Below are positions 17,929 to 26,379 of a stretch of DNA of 64,000 nucleotides, piece by piece (within the stretch, counting starts at the first letter, position 1; each line of letters starts with the position of its first letter). The notes below the pieces were generated by a model, which saw only the letters and a list, made by a program, of their open reading frames with translations, searched no databases and had not been told where the DNA came from. A program made the position numbers and the translations under genes. This DNA is from Novosphingobium sp. GTDB lineage: Bacteria > Pseudomonadota > Alphaproteobacteria > Sphingomonadales > Sphingomonadaceae. The DNA lies in assembly GCF_030696665.1 (NCBI RefSeq), contig NZ_JAUYRV010000046.1:372001-436000 (forward strand). The letters run 5' to 3'.

Positions 17929-18162
17929 TCAGTCTTGGCTCTCGCCATCTTCCAATGGCAGCCGCGCCCTGATCGCGCGCCAAGCCGGTTCGGGTCGATC
18001 ATTCTTGACCAAAATGGCCTCAACTTCGTCAAACTCTTCCAGTTCGAGCGCTTCAGTAACGCTCAGCGGAAAATAGACGTTTTCGTCATTATCCGTCCGC
18101 ACGGCATAGGCCCCGCGTCCTTCTTCACTGCGTGTAACGATGCACATGGCCTTCACTGCCAT
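17929..18162 (-). CDS. Conserved hypothetical acidic protein, 77 residues
   Basis: Small soluble protein starting MAVKAMCIVTRSEEGRGAYAVRTDNDENVYFPLSVTEALELEEFDEVEAILVKNDRPEPAWRAIRARL. The pattern of short beta strands around VYFPLSV and VEAILVKN would suit a small OB-like or beta-barrel fold, but I do not recognise a named family. There is no signal peptide or TM segment. It lies between two terminator hairpins, so it is probably its own transcription unit. Coding is supported by conserved-looking composition and isolation; function unknown. Confidence 0.65.
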   Translation of the reverse strand: MAVKAMCIVTRSEEGRGAYAVRTDNDENVYFPLSVTEALELEEFDEVEAILVKNDRPEPAWRAIRARLPLEDGESQD

Positions 18163-18188
18163 AGATAATACCTTTGATTTGATAGATC

Positions 18189-18215
18189 TGAAAAACCCGC
18201 ACGTGTCGGGTAAAA
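18189..18215 (-). terminator. Terminator downstream of the dedA-family gene
   Basis: On the minus strand the stem ACCCG-ACACGTG-CGGGT is followed directly by TTTTTC, about 40 bp after the dedA-family stop codon. Confidence 0.75.
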
Positions 18216-18253
18216 ACCCAATGACCAGTCGCCCGGCATAGTCAAGTGCAGAG

Positions 18254-18856
18254 CTACCCGCCGCGCGGCTTCCACGTAATCACGCGCCAGACATAAGCCA
18301 CCGCCACAACGGCCAGCGTGCCCGTTGCCACCGGCCCGGTGTACTTCTCGATCTCTCCAAAATTGCGCCCGAGGTAGTATCCCGCACCAGCAAGGATGGC
18401 ATTCCAGATTGCCGCCCCCGCAAAAGTGAACAGCAGGAACCGGCCGTGGTCCATGCGGGTAAGCCCCGCAGGCAGCGAGATCATGGTGCGCATGAAGGGA
18501 GCAAAGCGGACCGCGAACACGACCCATTGCCCGTGCCGCCGAAAGAAGCCGACGATCGCCTCCACGTCTTCCCACTCCATCGTCAGCCAGCGGCCAAAGC
18601 GGTTCACGAAGGGCTGCAGCCTTTCATACCCCAACGTGCGGCCAACCAGATACCAGCAATAGTTGCCCAAGGTGGAACCGACCGTGCCGGCCAGCATCAG
18701 CGGCCAGAATTCCATGCGCCCGCGCGCCACGGCTATGCCGCCAAGGCCCATGATGACCTCGGAAGGGATTGGCGGAAACACGTTCTCTATGACCATCAGG
18801 AAAGCGATGCCCCAATAGCCACCGCCTTCGATGAGGTGGGTGATCCAATCGTTCAT
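18254..18856 (-). CDS. DedA/SNARE-associated family membrane protein
   Basis: Polytopic inner-membrane protein of 200 residues. Hallmarks are PPIPSEVIMGLGG, GTVGSTLGNYCWYLVGR and the FxRHGxWxVFxxRFxPxxRTxxSLPAGLTRMD block, with FFRRHGQWVVFAVRFAPFMRT. DedA proteins act as phospholipid (undecaprenyl phosphate or aminophospholipid) translocases or are needed for envelope integrity and proton gradient. The specific lipid cannot be told from sequence. It is monocistronic, with a terminator downstream and a family A repeat upstream. Confidence 0.9.
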   Translation of the reverse strand: MNDWITHLIEGGGYWGIAFLMVIENVFPPIPSEVIMGLGGIAVARGRMEFWPLMLAGTVGSTLGNYCWYLVGRTLGYERLQPFVNRFGRWLTMEWEDVEAIVGFFRRHGQWVVFAVRFAPFMRTMISLPAGLTRMDHGRFLLFTFAGAAIWNAILAGAGYYLGRNFGEIEKYTGPVATGTLAVVAVAYVWRVITWKPRGG

Positions 18857-18895
18857 GTGGAGGGTAACGCTTCCAATGGATCAAAGGCTCCCGCG

Positions 18896-18971
18896 CTCCC
18901 GCGCAGGCGGGGGCCTCTGGGTTGTTACGGAACGTCAGTTTAGGCCGCCTGAGACCCCGCCTGCGCGGGGA
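18896..18971. repeat. Palindromic repeat element, family A (copy 2)
   Basis: Left arm CTCCCGCGCAGGCGGGGGCCTC and right arm GAGACCCCGCCTGCGCGGGG with a loop of about 30 bp. Slightly diverged from copy 1. It lies between the dedA-family gene and gshB, both on the minus strand. Confidence 0.85.
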
Positions 18972-18988
18972 CACGCTGCATTAAGCGG

Positions 18989-19936
18989 TCACACCCGCCC
19001 CTCAATCGCGTCCCAGATCATCCCTGCCGTATCCGTGCCATTGAACTTGTCGATAGCCACAATCCCGGTGGGTGAGGTCACGTTGATCTCGGTCAGCCAC
19101 TGTCCGCCGATCACGTCGATCCCCACGAAGATCAGGCCCAGCCGCTTCAACTCAGGCCCCAAAGCGGCGCAGATTTCCTGCTCCTGCGCCGTCAGCTCGG
19201 TCTTCTCGGCATAGCCACCAACGGCAAGGTTCGAGCGGAACTCTCCCTCGCCCGGCTTGCGGTTGATCGCGCCTGCCACTTGCCCATCGACCAGCACGAT
19301 ACGCTTGTCGCCCTTGGCCACTTCGGGAAGGAAGGCCTGCACCATGTGCGGTTCGGGCCAAGTCTGGTTGAACACCTCGAACAGCGCGCCAAGGTTCTCA
19401 CCCTCTTCCGAAACGCGGAAGATCGCCTTGCCGCCGTTGCCGTGGATCGGCTTGATCACGATGGCGCCATGCTTCTTCTGGAACGTGCGCACTTCATCGA
19501 CCGAGCGGGTCACGATGGTCGGCGGCATGAAGCGCCGATAGTCCAGCACCATCACCTTTTCCGGCGCATTGCGCACGCTGCGGGGGTTGTTCACCACCAG
19601 CGTCTCGCTCTCGATCCGCTCCAGCAGGTGCGTGGCGGTGATATAGCCCATGTCGAACGGCGGATCCTGCCGCATCAGCACGACGTCGATATCGCGGCCC
19701 AGATCGATCCGCCGTCTCTCGCCCGCCGTGTAGTGATCGCCCAACACGCGCTGCACCGTCACTGGCACGGCATGGGCAATCAGCCGGTCATCCTCGTCCA
19801 GCGTCAGCGAACCGACGTCGTAATGAAAAACCTCGTGCCCCCGCGCCTGCGCCGAAAGCATCAGCGCAAAGCTCGAATCCCCGGCAATGTTGATCGAATG
19901 GAGCGGGTCCATCTGGACTGCGACGCGAAGTGCCAT
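18989..19936 (-). CDS. gshB: Glutathione synthetase
   Basis: Joins gamma-glutamylcysteine and glycine with ATP to form glutathione. It has 315 residues, the usual bacterial length, with an ATP-grasp core (VIKPIHGNGGKAIFRV), the N-terminal MALRVAVQMDPLHSINIAGDSSFALMLSAQARGH typical of GshB, and the C-terminal LIFVGIDVIGGQWLTEINVTSPTGIVAID. It is divergent from the His-rich peptide gene at 20053. The window also holds a glutathione S-transferase. Certain. Confidence 0.97.
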   Translation of the reverse strand: MALRVAVQMDPLHSINIAGDSSFALMLSAQARGHEVFHYDVGSLTLDEDDRLIAHAVPVTVQRVLGDHYTAGERRRIDLGRDIDVVLMRQDPPFDMGYITATHLLERIESETLVVNNPRSVRNAPEKVMVLDYRRFMPPTIVTRSVDEVRTFQKKHGAIVIKPIHGNGGKAIFRVSEEGENLGALFEVFNQTWPEPHMVQAFLPEVAKGDKRIVLVDGQVAGAINRKPGEGEFRSNLAVGGYAEKTELTAQEQEICAALGPELKRLGLIFVGIDVIGGQWLTEINVTSPTGIVAIDKFNGTDTAGMIWDAIEGRV

Positions 19937-20052
19937 AAGTGAACTGAGCCTCAGGGGTTTATCTCACCCGCGCCTTAAAGCCGATTTATCGCCTGTGCGA
20001 CCATTTTCGGCCTGCGCCAAACACGGCGCCACGCTTTTGACTGGAGCCTTTG

Positions 20053-20241
20053 ATGCGCAAACTGTTCACCGTCGCCGCCGCTGGTATCGCTGTTCTCGGC
20101 TGGTCGGCCCAAGGCATCGCCAATCCCGATCCGCACCCCACCTCGGCCCCGCACGACGAACACAAGGGTGAAAAGAAGGACGAACACCACGACGAGCACA
20201 AGGACGGCGAGCACAAGGAAGACCACAAGCCCGCTCACTGA
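20053..20241 (+). CDS. Small exported histidine-rich protein
   Basis: Peptide of 62 residues: signal peptide MRKLFTVAAAGIAVLGWSAQGIA, then a mature part of about 38 residues made almost entirely of His, Asp, Glu and Lys (HDEHKGEKKDEHHDEHKDGEHKEDHK). The composition suggests periplasmic metal (Ni, Zn or Cu) buffering, but this is inference from composition only. ATG 20053 is used; a TTG just before it adds one residue. Divergent from gshB and convergent with yraN, with only a 20-bp gap. Confidence 0.65.
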   Translation: MRKLFTVAAAGIAVLGWSAQGIANPDPHPTSAPHDEHKGEKKDEHHDEHKDGEHKEDHKPAH

Positions 20242-20261
20242 TCGCAGTAGTTATTCAGGCC

Positions 20262-20618
20262 TCAAGCGCCGGGTTGCCACGCATTGGCAATCCGGCGCGG
20301 CCATGTTCGGGGGGCCATCAGGATCACATCGATCCGCACATCGTCCCCCGCCCTGGCATAGCGCGGTGCCAGCATTTCCGCCGCCCGTGCCACCCGGCGC
20401 AACCGGTGCGCATCAATCGCCTCACCCAGCAGCGCGGCATCGCGCCGCCATTTGACCTCGACGAAGGCCACCGTCCGCCCCTTGCGCGCCACGATGTCGA
20501 CTTCGCCCACCTTAACTTTCACCCGCTGCGCCAGAATGCGCCACCCGCGCAGCCGCAGCCACCACAGCGCCAGCACCTCTCCGCGCCGCCCCTGCCGCTC
20601 GGCTTCAGCCCTGCTCAA
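20262..20618 (-). CDS. YraN family protein (UPF0102, endonuclease-like fold)
   Basis: Protein of 118 residues with a restriction-endonuclease-like core: ALWWLRLRGWRILAQRVKVKVGEVDIVARKGRTVAFVEVKWR contains the conserved GEVDIVA and VEVKxR motifs. Its biochemical role is unproven. The start is a TTG at 20618 whose last two bases overlap the TGA of rsmI (TTGA), implying translational coupling. The rsmI-yraN pairing next to a penicillin-binding-protein activator is a common proteobacterial arrangement. Confidence 0.88.
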   Translation of the reverse strand: MSRAEAERQGRRGEVLALWWLRLRGWRILAQRVKVKVGEVDIVARKGRTVAFVEVKWRRDAALLGEAIDAHRLRRVARAAEMLAPRYARAGDDVRIDVILMAPRTWPRRIANAWQPGA

Positions 20619-21451
20619 GCCTTGAATTCCATAGCTCGCGCATAAAGCGCCTTGCGATCCAGCCCATGCGCCTTGGCCACTTTGCCTGCCGCCTGTGATG
20701 GCGACATCTCCGCCAGAGCCGCACGCAAATCTGCCTCAACCGTATCCTCGTCAGGGGCCTCCGCCGCCCCCGGAGGCGCAATCAGCAGCACGATCTCACC
20801 CCTCGCCGGATTCGCGGTGTAATGCGCCGCCAGTTCCTCGGCCGAGCCGCTGCGGCATTCCTCGTGCAGCTTGGTCAACTCCCGCGCCACCGCCACCTCA
20901 CGCCCCGGCAGACGCTGCGCAATCGCTTCAAGCGAAGCCACCAGCCGCGGCCCCGTTTCATAGAACACCAGCGTCGCCGGAACGCCCGCCAGTTCGGCCA
21001 GAACATCCCCCCGCGCCTTGTCCTTGTTCGGCAGAAACCCGGCAAACATGAAGCGGTCTGTCGGCAGCCCAGCCATCGAAAGTGCCGTCACCAGTGCGCT
21101 CGGCCCCGGGATCGACGTCACCGGAATCCCCCGCGCCCGCGCCTCGCGCACCAGCCGGTAACCGGGGTCGGAAATCAGCGGCGTGCCTGCATCCGATACC
21201 AGCGCTACCGGAGATTGGACCATTTCGGCCAGCAATGCTTTCCGCGCGGCATCGCTGGCATGGTCGTCATAGCGCCGCATGGGCCTGTGCAACCCCAACA
21301 GATTCAAAAGCTTGCCCGTCACCCGCGTATCCTCGCACGCCACCACCGCGCAGCGCTCAAGCGTGTCCACCGCGCGACGAGTTATGTCACCAAGATTGCC
21401 AATCGGGGTGGCAACAATATAGAGACCGGGTGCAAGGGGTGACGTGTCCAT
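20615..21451 (-). CDS. rsmI: 16S rRNA (cytidine-1402-2'-O)-methyltransferase RsmI
   Basis: SAM-dependent 2'-O-methylation of C1402 in 16S rRNA. At 278 residues it has the expected length. Motifs are LYIVATPIGNLGDITRRAV near the N-terminus, ACEDTRVTGKLL, LVSDAGTPLISDPGYRLVREA, IPGPSALVTALSMAG and FYETGPRLVASL. The start at ATG 21451 matches family N-termini; the open frame extends further upstream but that part would overlap the divergent gene. Overlaps yraN by 4 bp. Certain. Confidence 0.96.
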   Translation of the reverse strand: MDTSPLAPGLYIVATPIGNLGDITRRAVDTLERCAVVACEDTRVTGKLLNLLGLHRPMRRYDDHASDAARKALLAEMVQSPVALVSDAGTPLISDPGYRLVREARARGIPVTSIPGPSALVTALSMAGLPTDRFMFAGFLPNKDKARGDVLAELAGVPATLVFYETGPRLVASLEAIAQRLPGREVAVARELTKLHEECRSGSAEELAAHYTANPARGEIVLLIAPPGAAEAPDEDTVEADLRAALAEMSPSQAAGKVAKAHGLDRKALYARAMEFKA

Positions 21452-21502
21452 AGGTGTTCCAATGGACCGCGCGACCAAGAGCGACAAGAGGGTGCGCAGG
21501 GA

Positions 21503-22669
21503 ATGATCGATATGCAGACGGGCGAACACGCGCTTTCGGGCTTTCGCCAATCGCGCCGGTGGGCTGTCATCGGCGCGCTGTCGCTGCTCGCAGGCTGCGC
21601 CGTGATCCCGAAAGGCTCCGCCCCTGTCGCCGAGCCGACCGAAAAAGCGCCTGACGCCAATGTTTTGCCCACCGACGCCGGCCGCCATCGCGTCGCCCTG
21701 CTCGTGCCGATGACCGGGGCCAACGCCGCCGTGGGCCAGTCGGTTGCCAATGCTGCCACGATGGCGCTGCTTGATACCAACGCCGCCAACCTGCGCATCA
21801 CCACGTATGACACCGCCACCGGCGCTGGCACCGCCGCTGCGCGCGCCATCAGCGATGGCAACAAACTGATCCTCGGCCCCTTGCTGGCTGATGACGTGAC
21901 GCAGGTTGCGAACGTCGCGCGCACCTCCAAAGTGCCGATGATCTCTTATTCCAACGATAGCGCCGTAGCCTCACGCGATGTTTTCGTGATGGGTCAGGCC
22001 CCCGGCCAGTCCATCGCCCGCGTGCTGGGTTTCGCCAAATCACGCGGGATCAAATCGGTCGCGGCGATCATCCCCACCGGTGACTACGGCCAACGCTCCA
22101 CCGCCGGCCTTACCGAAGCCGCGCGCGCGCAGGGCATCGCTGTCACCAGCATCGAAACCTACGATCGCGGCAACACCTCGGTCGCCAGCGCCGTCCGGCG
22201 CGCGAAGGACAAGGGCAAGTTCGACGCCCTGCTGATCGCCGATGGAAGCCGCATCGCGCTGCAAGCCGCGCCGCTGGCGGGCAAAGGCGTGCGCGTGATC
22301 GGCACCGAACTGTGGAGCGGCGACGGCACCATTGCCAAGGCTCCGGCCATGCGCGGCGCATGGTTCGCGACCGTATCGGACCAGCGCTTCGGCCAGTTCG
22401 AAAAGAGCTACACCAGCCGTTTCGGTGCCACGCCCTCGCGGCTGGCCACGCTCGGCTATGACAGCGTGCTGCTCACGCTCAACGTCGCACGCGGGTGGAA
22501 GCCGGGAACGACCTTCCCCACCGCCAAGCTGTTCGATCCGCAAGGCTTCATCGGCCTCGACGGTGTGTTCCGCTTCACCGCCACCGGCATGGCCGAACGG
22601 GCGATGGAAGTGCGCGAGGTTGGCGCTGGGACGTTCGCCACGGTCAGCCCGGCACCAGCGAAGTTCTGA
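21503..22669 (+). CDS. Penicillin-binding protein activator, LpoA-type lipoprotein
   Basis: Outer-membrane lipoprotein of 388 residues with a periplasmic-binding-protein fold. The signal region ends in LSLLAGC (lipobox), followed by a Pro-rich linker and then RVALLVPMTGANAAVGQSVANAATMAL, the typical start of the LpoA/Leu-binding-like domain. In E. coli LpoA stimulates PBP1A; activity toward a specific PBP here is inferred. The ATG at 21503 is used, with 21512 as an alternative. It is divergent from rsmI-yraN, a conserved neighbourhood. Confidence 0.88.
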   Translation: MIDMQTGEHALSGFRQSRRWAVIGALSLLAGCAVIPKGSAPVAEPTEKAPDANVLPTDAGRHRVALLVPMTGANAAVGQSVANAATMALLDTNAANLRITTYDTATGAGTAAARAISDGNKLILGPLLADDVTQVANVARTSKVPMISYSNDSAVASRDVFVMGQAPGQSIARVLGFAKSRGIKSVAAIIPTGDYGQRSTAGLTEAARAQGIAVTSIETYDRGNTSVASAVRRAKDKGKFDALLIADGSRIALQAAPLAGKGVRVIGTELWSGDGTIAKAPAMRGAWFATVSDQRFGQFEKSYTSRFGATPSRLATLGYDSVLLTLNVARGWKPGTTFPTAKLFDPQGFIGLDGVFRFTATGMAERAMEVREVGAGTFATVSPAPAKF

Positions 22670-22715
22670 TCGTCCATATTTGCGCGGATTTCACCGGATA
22701 AGGCGGCATCCGCGC

Positions 22716-22745
22716 TTGCGCGCTGAATCCAGCGTGTTCTATACC
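22716..22745 (+). promoter_or_regulatory. Candidate promoter of parE
   Basis: TTGCGC (22716-22721) and TATACC (22740-22745) with 18 bp between them. The predicted transcription start falls at or next to the parE ATG (22753), which would make the mRNA leaderless. Prediction from spacing only. Confidence 0.4.
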
Positions 22746-22752
22746 CGTTCCC

Positions 22753-24765
22753 ATGTCCGATGACCTTTTCGACAAGCTCCCCGCTACAAACGCAGACGAA
22801 GCCTATGACGGCTCCGCAATCGAGGTGCTCGAAGGCCTCGAGCCGGTCCGTCGCCGCCCCGGCATGTACATCGGCGGCACGGACGAGCGCGCGCTCCACC
22901 ACCTCGCCGCCGAAGTGCTCGACAATGCGATGGACGAAGCGGTGGCAGGCCACGCCAACCGCATCGAATTCACGCTCGAGGAAGAGCCCGGCGCGGCTGG
23001 CCGCCTGACGATTGCAGACAACGGTCGCGGCATCCCGGTTGATGAACACCCGAAGTATCCCGGTAAATCCGCGCTCGAAGTGATCCTCACCACGCTGCAT
23101 TCGGGCGGCAAGTTCTCTGGCAAGGCCTATGCCACCAGCGGCGGCCTCCACGGTGTCGGCGTCTCGGTGGTCAACGCGCTGTCCTCGCTCACCCGCATCG
23201 AAGTGGCCCGCAACAAGGAGCTTTACGCGCAGGAATTTTCGCGCGGGCTTCCCACTACCAAGCTGCTGAAAGTCGGCAACGCGCCCAACCGGCGCGGCAC
23301 GCAGGTCACCTTCGTTCCCGACACCGAGATTTTCGGAGCCGACGCGAAGTTCAAACCCGCCCGCCTGTTCCGGTTGGTCCGTTCCAAGGCCTACCTGTTC
23401 GCAGGTGTCGAAATCCGCTGGAAGTGCGCTCCTTCGCTCACGAGCGATGAAGTGCCCGCTGAAGCCGTGTTCCAGTTCCCCGGTGGCCTCGCCGATCATC
23501 TGGCAGAGCAGGTCTCGGGGCGCGAATGTGTCACCTCGGTGCCGTTTGCGGGCCGTCAGGACTTCCCGCTGGGGCCTAATGGTGAGGAAAATGGCCGCGT
23601 CGAATGGGCCATCGCCTGGCCGCTGTGGTCCGATGGCTCGTATTCGTGGTATTGCAACACCATCCCCACGCCCGATGGCGGCACCCACGAACAGGGCCTG
23701 CGCGCCGCGCTGACCAAGGGAATCCGCGCCTTTGCCGATCTGATCGGCCAGAAGAAGGCCAAGGACATCGCGCCCGAGGACATGATCACCGGCAGTGAAA
23801 TCATGCTCTCGGTCTTCATCCGCGATCCCCAGTTCCAGAGTCAGACCAAAGACCGCCTGACCAGCCCCGAGGCCGCGCGCATGGTCGAAGCCGCCGTGCG
23901 CGACCATTTCGACCATTTCCTCACCGACAATATGGAGCGCGGCAAGGCCCTGCTCGGCGCGGTGATGGAACGCATGGACGATCGCCTGCGCCGCAAGGCG
24001 GAGCGTGAAGTCAAACGCAAGACCGCCACAAATTCGCGCAAGCTGCGCCTGCCCGGCAAGCTCACAGATTGCACCGGCGAAGGCAGCGGCGAGACCGAAC
24101 TGTTCATCGTCGAAGGCGATTCCGCAGGCGGCAGCGCCAAGCAGGCGCGCGACCGCAAGACTCAGGCGATCCTCCCCATCCGTGGCAAAATTCTCAATGT
24201 CGCCAGCGCTACGGCGGACAAGATCCGCGCCAATCAGGAAATCGCCGATCTCGCGCTCGCGCTCGGCTGCGGCATGCGCAAGGACTGCAATGCCGACGCG
24301 CTGCGCTATGACCGCGTGATCATCATGACCGACGCCGACGTTGACGGCGCACACATCGCCACGCTGCTGATGACGTTCTTCTTCCAGGAAATGCCCGACC
24401 TCGTCCGGCGCGGCCACCTCTACCTAGCCCAGCCCCCACTCTACCGCCTGACCCACGGCAGCACCTCGGCCTACGCCAAGGACGACGCCCACCGCGCCGA
24501 ACTGGAAGCCACCAAGTTCAAGGGCAAGAAAGTCGAAGTCGGCCGCTTCAAGGGCCTTGGCGAAATGAACCCCGGCCAATTGCGCGAAACCACAATGGCC
24601 CCCGCCACCCGCAGCCTCATCCGCATCACCCTACCCCCGGAATACGAAGGTAGGGCTGCGGTGAAGGATCTCGTCGACCGCCTGATGGGCCGAGACCCGG
24701 CGCAACGGTTCATGTTCATCCAGAACCGGGCGAGCGAGATCGATCCTGAGTTGATTGACGCGTAA
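22753..24765 (+). CDS. parE: DNA topoisomerase IV subunit B
   Basis: ATPase subunit that works with ParC to decatenate daughter chromosomes. It has 670 residues: a GHKL ATPase domain (EVLDNAMDEAVAGHA, IADNGRGIPVDEHP, TSGGLHGVGVSVVNALS), a transducer domain, and the TOPRIM domain with IVEGDSAGGSAKQARDRKTQAILPIRGKILNV and the metal-binding DADVDGAHI. The length and the short TOPRIM-to-end region fit ParE rather than GyrB. No ribosome site is evident before the ATG, consistent with a leaderless message. Certain as type IIA subunit B; ParE is favoured over GyrB. Confidence 0.95.
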   Translation: MSDDLFDKLPATNADEAYDGSAIEVLEGLEPVRRRPGMYIGGTDERALHHLAAEVLDNAMDEAVAGHANRIEFTLEEEPGAAGRLTIADNGRGIPVDEHPKYPGKSALEVILTTLHSGGKFSGKAYATSGGLHGVGVSVVNALSSLTRIEVARNKELYAQEFSRGLPTTKLLKVGNAPNRRGTQVTFVPDTEIFGADAKFKPARLFRLVRSKAYLFAGVEIRWKCAPSLTSDEVPAEAVFQFPGGLADHLAEQVSGRECVTSVPFAGRQDFPLGPNGEENGRVEWAIAWPLWSDGSYSWYCNTIPTPDGGTHEQGLRAALTKGIRAFADLIGQKKAKDIAPEDMITGSEIMLSVFIRDPQFQSQTKDRLTSPEAARMVEAAVRDHFDHFLTDNMERGKALLGAVMERMDDRLRRKAEREVKRKTATNSRKLRLPGKLTDCTGEGSGETELFIVEGDSAGGSAKQARDRKTQAILPIRGKILNVASATADKIRANQEIADLALALGCGMRKDCNADALRYDRVIIMTDADVDGAHIATLLMTFFFQEMPDLVRRGHLYLAQPPLYRLTHGSTSAYAKDDAHRAELEATKFKGKKVEVGRFKGLGEMNPGQLRETTMAPATRSLIRITLPPEYEGRAAVKDLVDRLMGRDPAQRFMFIQNRASEIDPELIDA

Positions 24766-24792
24766 CACCGGGCCGACGCGCGCCGCTGCCGG

Positions 24793-25278
24793 TCAGCCGT
24801 GCTTGTCGTCGACCCGCTTTTCAGGCTGTACCGACCATTCCGGCGGCGTGTCGTTCGGCTCATCGGCTTCGGCGTCTTCGCTCGTTTCGTGCACACGGCC
24901 CACCGCATGATGGACGGGCGCATAAATCGCGTAAAGCTGCATCGGCTCGTCACCAATATTCGTCACGTTGTGCCACGTGCCTGCAGGCACCAGAATGCAC
25001 CACCCGTCTGAGACTTCCTGCTCGAAGGTCAGTTCGTCTTTCTTCGGACCCATTTGCATGCGGCCCTTGCCCGCGTCGATGCGCAAAAACTGGTCGGTTT
25101 CGGGATGCGCTTCAAGGCCGATGTCACCGCCCACCGGGATCGACATAAGCGTGACCTGCAAATAGCGCCCGGTCCATGCGACCGAGCGGTAGTCCGCGTT
25201 GGACTTGGTCGCGGATTCGATATCAAATGCCTGCGGATCAGGTCCGATGTCTTTGATGCGGTCTGCGCTGCTTGCCAT
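24793..25278 (-). CDS. Cupin domain protein
   Basis: Protein of 161 residues with one cupin barrel. It carries the metal-binding pattern GGDIGLEAHPETDQFLRIDAGKGRMQMG and, further on, ILVPAGTWHNVTNIGDEPMQLYAIYAP, so His, Glu and His ligands are present. The C-terminus is acidic and probably disordered. Relatives include small single-domain proteins annotated as mannose-6-phosphate isomerase type II-like, but substrate cannot be assigned. Convergent with parE. Confidence 0.85.
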   Translation of the reverse strand: MASSADRIKDIGPDPQAFDIESATKSNADYRSVAWTGRYLQVTLMSIPVGGDIGLEAHPETDQFLRIDAGKGRMQMGPKKDELTFEQEVSDGWCILVPAGTWHNVTNIGDEPMQLYAIYAPVHHAVGRVHETSEDAEADEPNDTPPEWSVQPEKRVDDKHG

Positions 25279-25357
25279 CTAACGATCCCTCGTTGCTTGA
25301 TTGCACCCGCATAACCCGCGATTCAGGTTCCTGTTCCGTGAGCGGCCTTTTGGGCAT

Positions 25358-26140
25358 TCAACCGCTGGGGGCTTCGCTGCCCTCACCCTTCTTGGGCCGG
25401 AAATCGAACCGTATCCGCACCCATTCTCCCACCTGCGGCTTCCCGTTCACGCGCGGGGGCCGCACCAGAAACTGCCACGAGGCCTGCCGGATTGCCCGCG
25501 CGAGGCCCGATCCCGGCGGGCTTTCACCCAGTTCCTGGCAGTCCTCGACGTGGTATTTCTCCACCGTCTTGCACGCGATCATCGCCCAATCGCCCTGCGT
25601 CCGCCGCGCTGGCAGGTAAGGCCCGATTTCCGCATCGGTCGGCTCGCGATACCATTGCGCTGCATAGAGCCGGACTCCGCCCGGCCCCTGCCCCAGACTG
25701 GCCGAATCCCCCGGACTGCCGCCCGATGGCGCACCGCCGCCCGAGTCCTGCCGCTTCATCTTGCTGATATCGCCTGCGCGATAGTCATTGCGCGATAGCT
25801 CGATGAAGCCTTCGGGCCACTGCACTTTGCCCGGGATCGGCACGGTTGGCGGCGCTGCAGCTGGCTGAACCGGCGTGGCTTCAGCGTTTTGCGCCTGCTT
25901 GGCCTGCTTCTGCTCCGGCTGCTTTTCCGCCGCCTTTGACTCGTCCTGCCCCGCGTCAGTCAGGTCGATCGCGGTCAGCCGGGAACTCTCGCCCCCGCCG
26001 AAGCCCGTCACCGCGCCCATCTTCCACATGATGAGGAACAACAGCGCACTGGTGGTGAGCGCAAAGACGAACGCCCCCGCCCGCTCGCGTGGCGACGCCT
26101 GATAGCCTTGCCTCAAAGGATCGATGCGCCACGCAAACAT
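25358..26140 (-). CDS. TonB-like energy-transducer protein
   Basis: Protein of 260 residues. A cytoplasmic N-terminus rich in Arg is followed by one TM segment (AGAFVFALTTSALLFLIMWKMG). A long Lys/Glu/Gln/Ala/Pro-rich periplasmic stalk leads to a C-terminal domain ending FLVRPPRVNGKPQVGEWVRIRFDFRP, which has the TonB-type closing beta strand. TonB couples ExbBD to outer-membrane receptors, but exbBD are not adjacent, so another envelope role is possible. The start at 26140 removes an implausible 15-residue extension. It is divergent from moxR across a 239-bp region holding three tandem palindromes. Confidence 0.7.
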   Translation of the reverse strand: MFAWRIDPLRQGYQASPRERAGAFVFALTTSALLFLIMWKMGAVTGFGGGESSRLTAIDLTDAGQDESKAAEKQPEQKQAKQAQNAEATPVQPAAAPPTVPIPGKVQWPEGFIELSRNDYRAGDISKMKRQDSGGGAPSGGSPGDSASLGQGPGGVRLYAAQWYREPTDAEIGPYLPARRTQGDWAMIACKTVEKYHVEDCQELGESPPGSGLARAIRQASWQFLVRPPRVNGKPQVGEWVRIRFDFRPKKGEGSEAPSG

Positions 26141-26229
26141 TGCCAAGCCGCCTACACGCCGCCAATGCTTCCGGCAATTCCGCACCGCAGGACGACCGCC
26201 GCCAGCGACACTTTGATACCAAACTTTCC

Positions 26230-26305
26230 TGACGGATCAGTCAGCAACGACAGCCATAAATGACGCATGCGTCAACAAAGCATCCTATAACTGACGCACC
26301 TGTCA
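26230..26305. promoter_or_regulatory. Three tandem TGAC-N6-GTCA palindromes at 31-bp spacing
   Basis: Sites at 26230-26243 (TGACGGATCAGTCA), 26261-26274 (TGACGCATGCGTCA, a perfect palindrome) and 26292-26305 (TGACGCACCTGTCA). Start-to-start distance is exactly 31 bp twice, with 17-bp spacers. Thirty-one bp is close to three helical turns, so bound dimers would lie on one face of DNA. Located between the divergent tonB-like gene and moxR. The regulator is not identified. Confidence 0.75.
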
Positions 26306-26344
26306 CCAAACTACCCTATTGCAACGCGCAAACCAGCGCCCTAT

Positions 26345-26364
26345 CGCTTAACCAAACGATTAAG
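26345..26364. promoter_or_regulatory. CTTAA-N8-TTAAG motif upstream of moxR
   Basis: CGCTTAACCAAACGATTAAG lies 15 bp before the moxR start. It matches 17 of 20 positions of a site 18 bp before the VWA gene (29683-29702), suggesting shared control. It resembles a CtrA-type TTAA pair but with 8 rather than 7 intervening bases. Confidence 0.55.
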
Positions 26365-26379
26365 ATACAGGAACCGCCG

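Noticed and set aside
22456..24417. 653-codon open frame on the minus strand
   Set aside because: Antisense shadow of parE without recognisable motifs.
26230..26305. CRISPR-like or iteron array from the three phased 14-mers
   Set aside because: Only three short palindromes with unrelated spacers and no cas or rep genes; a regulatory array fits better.
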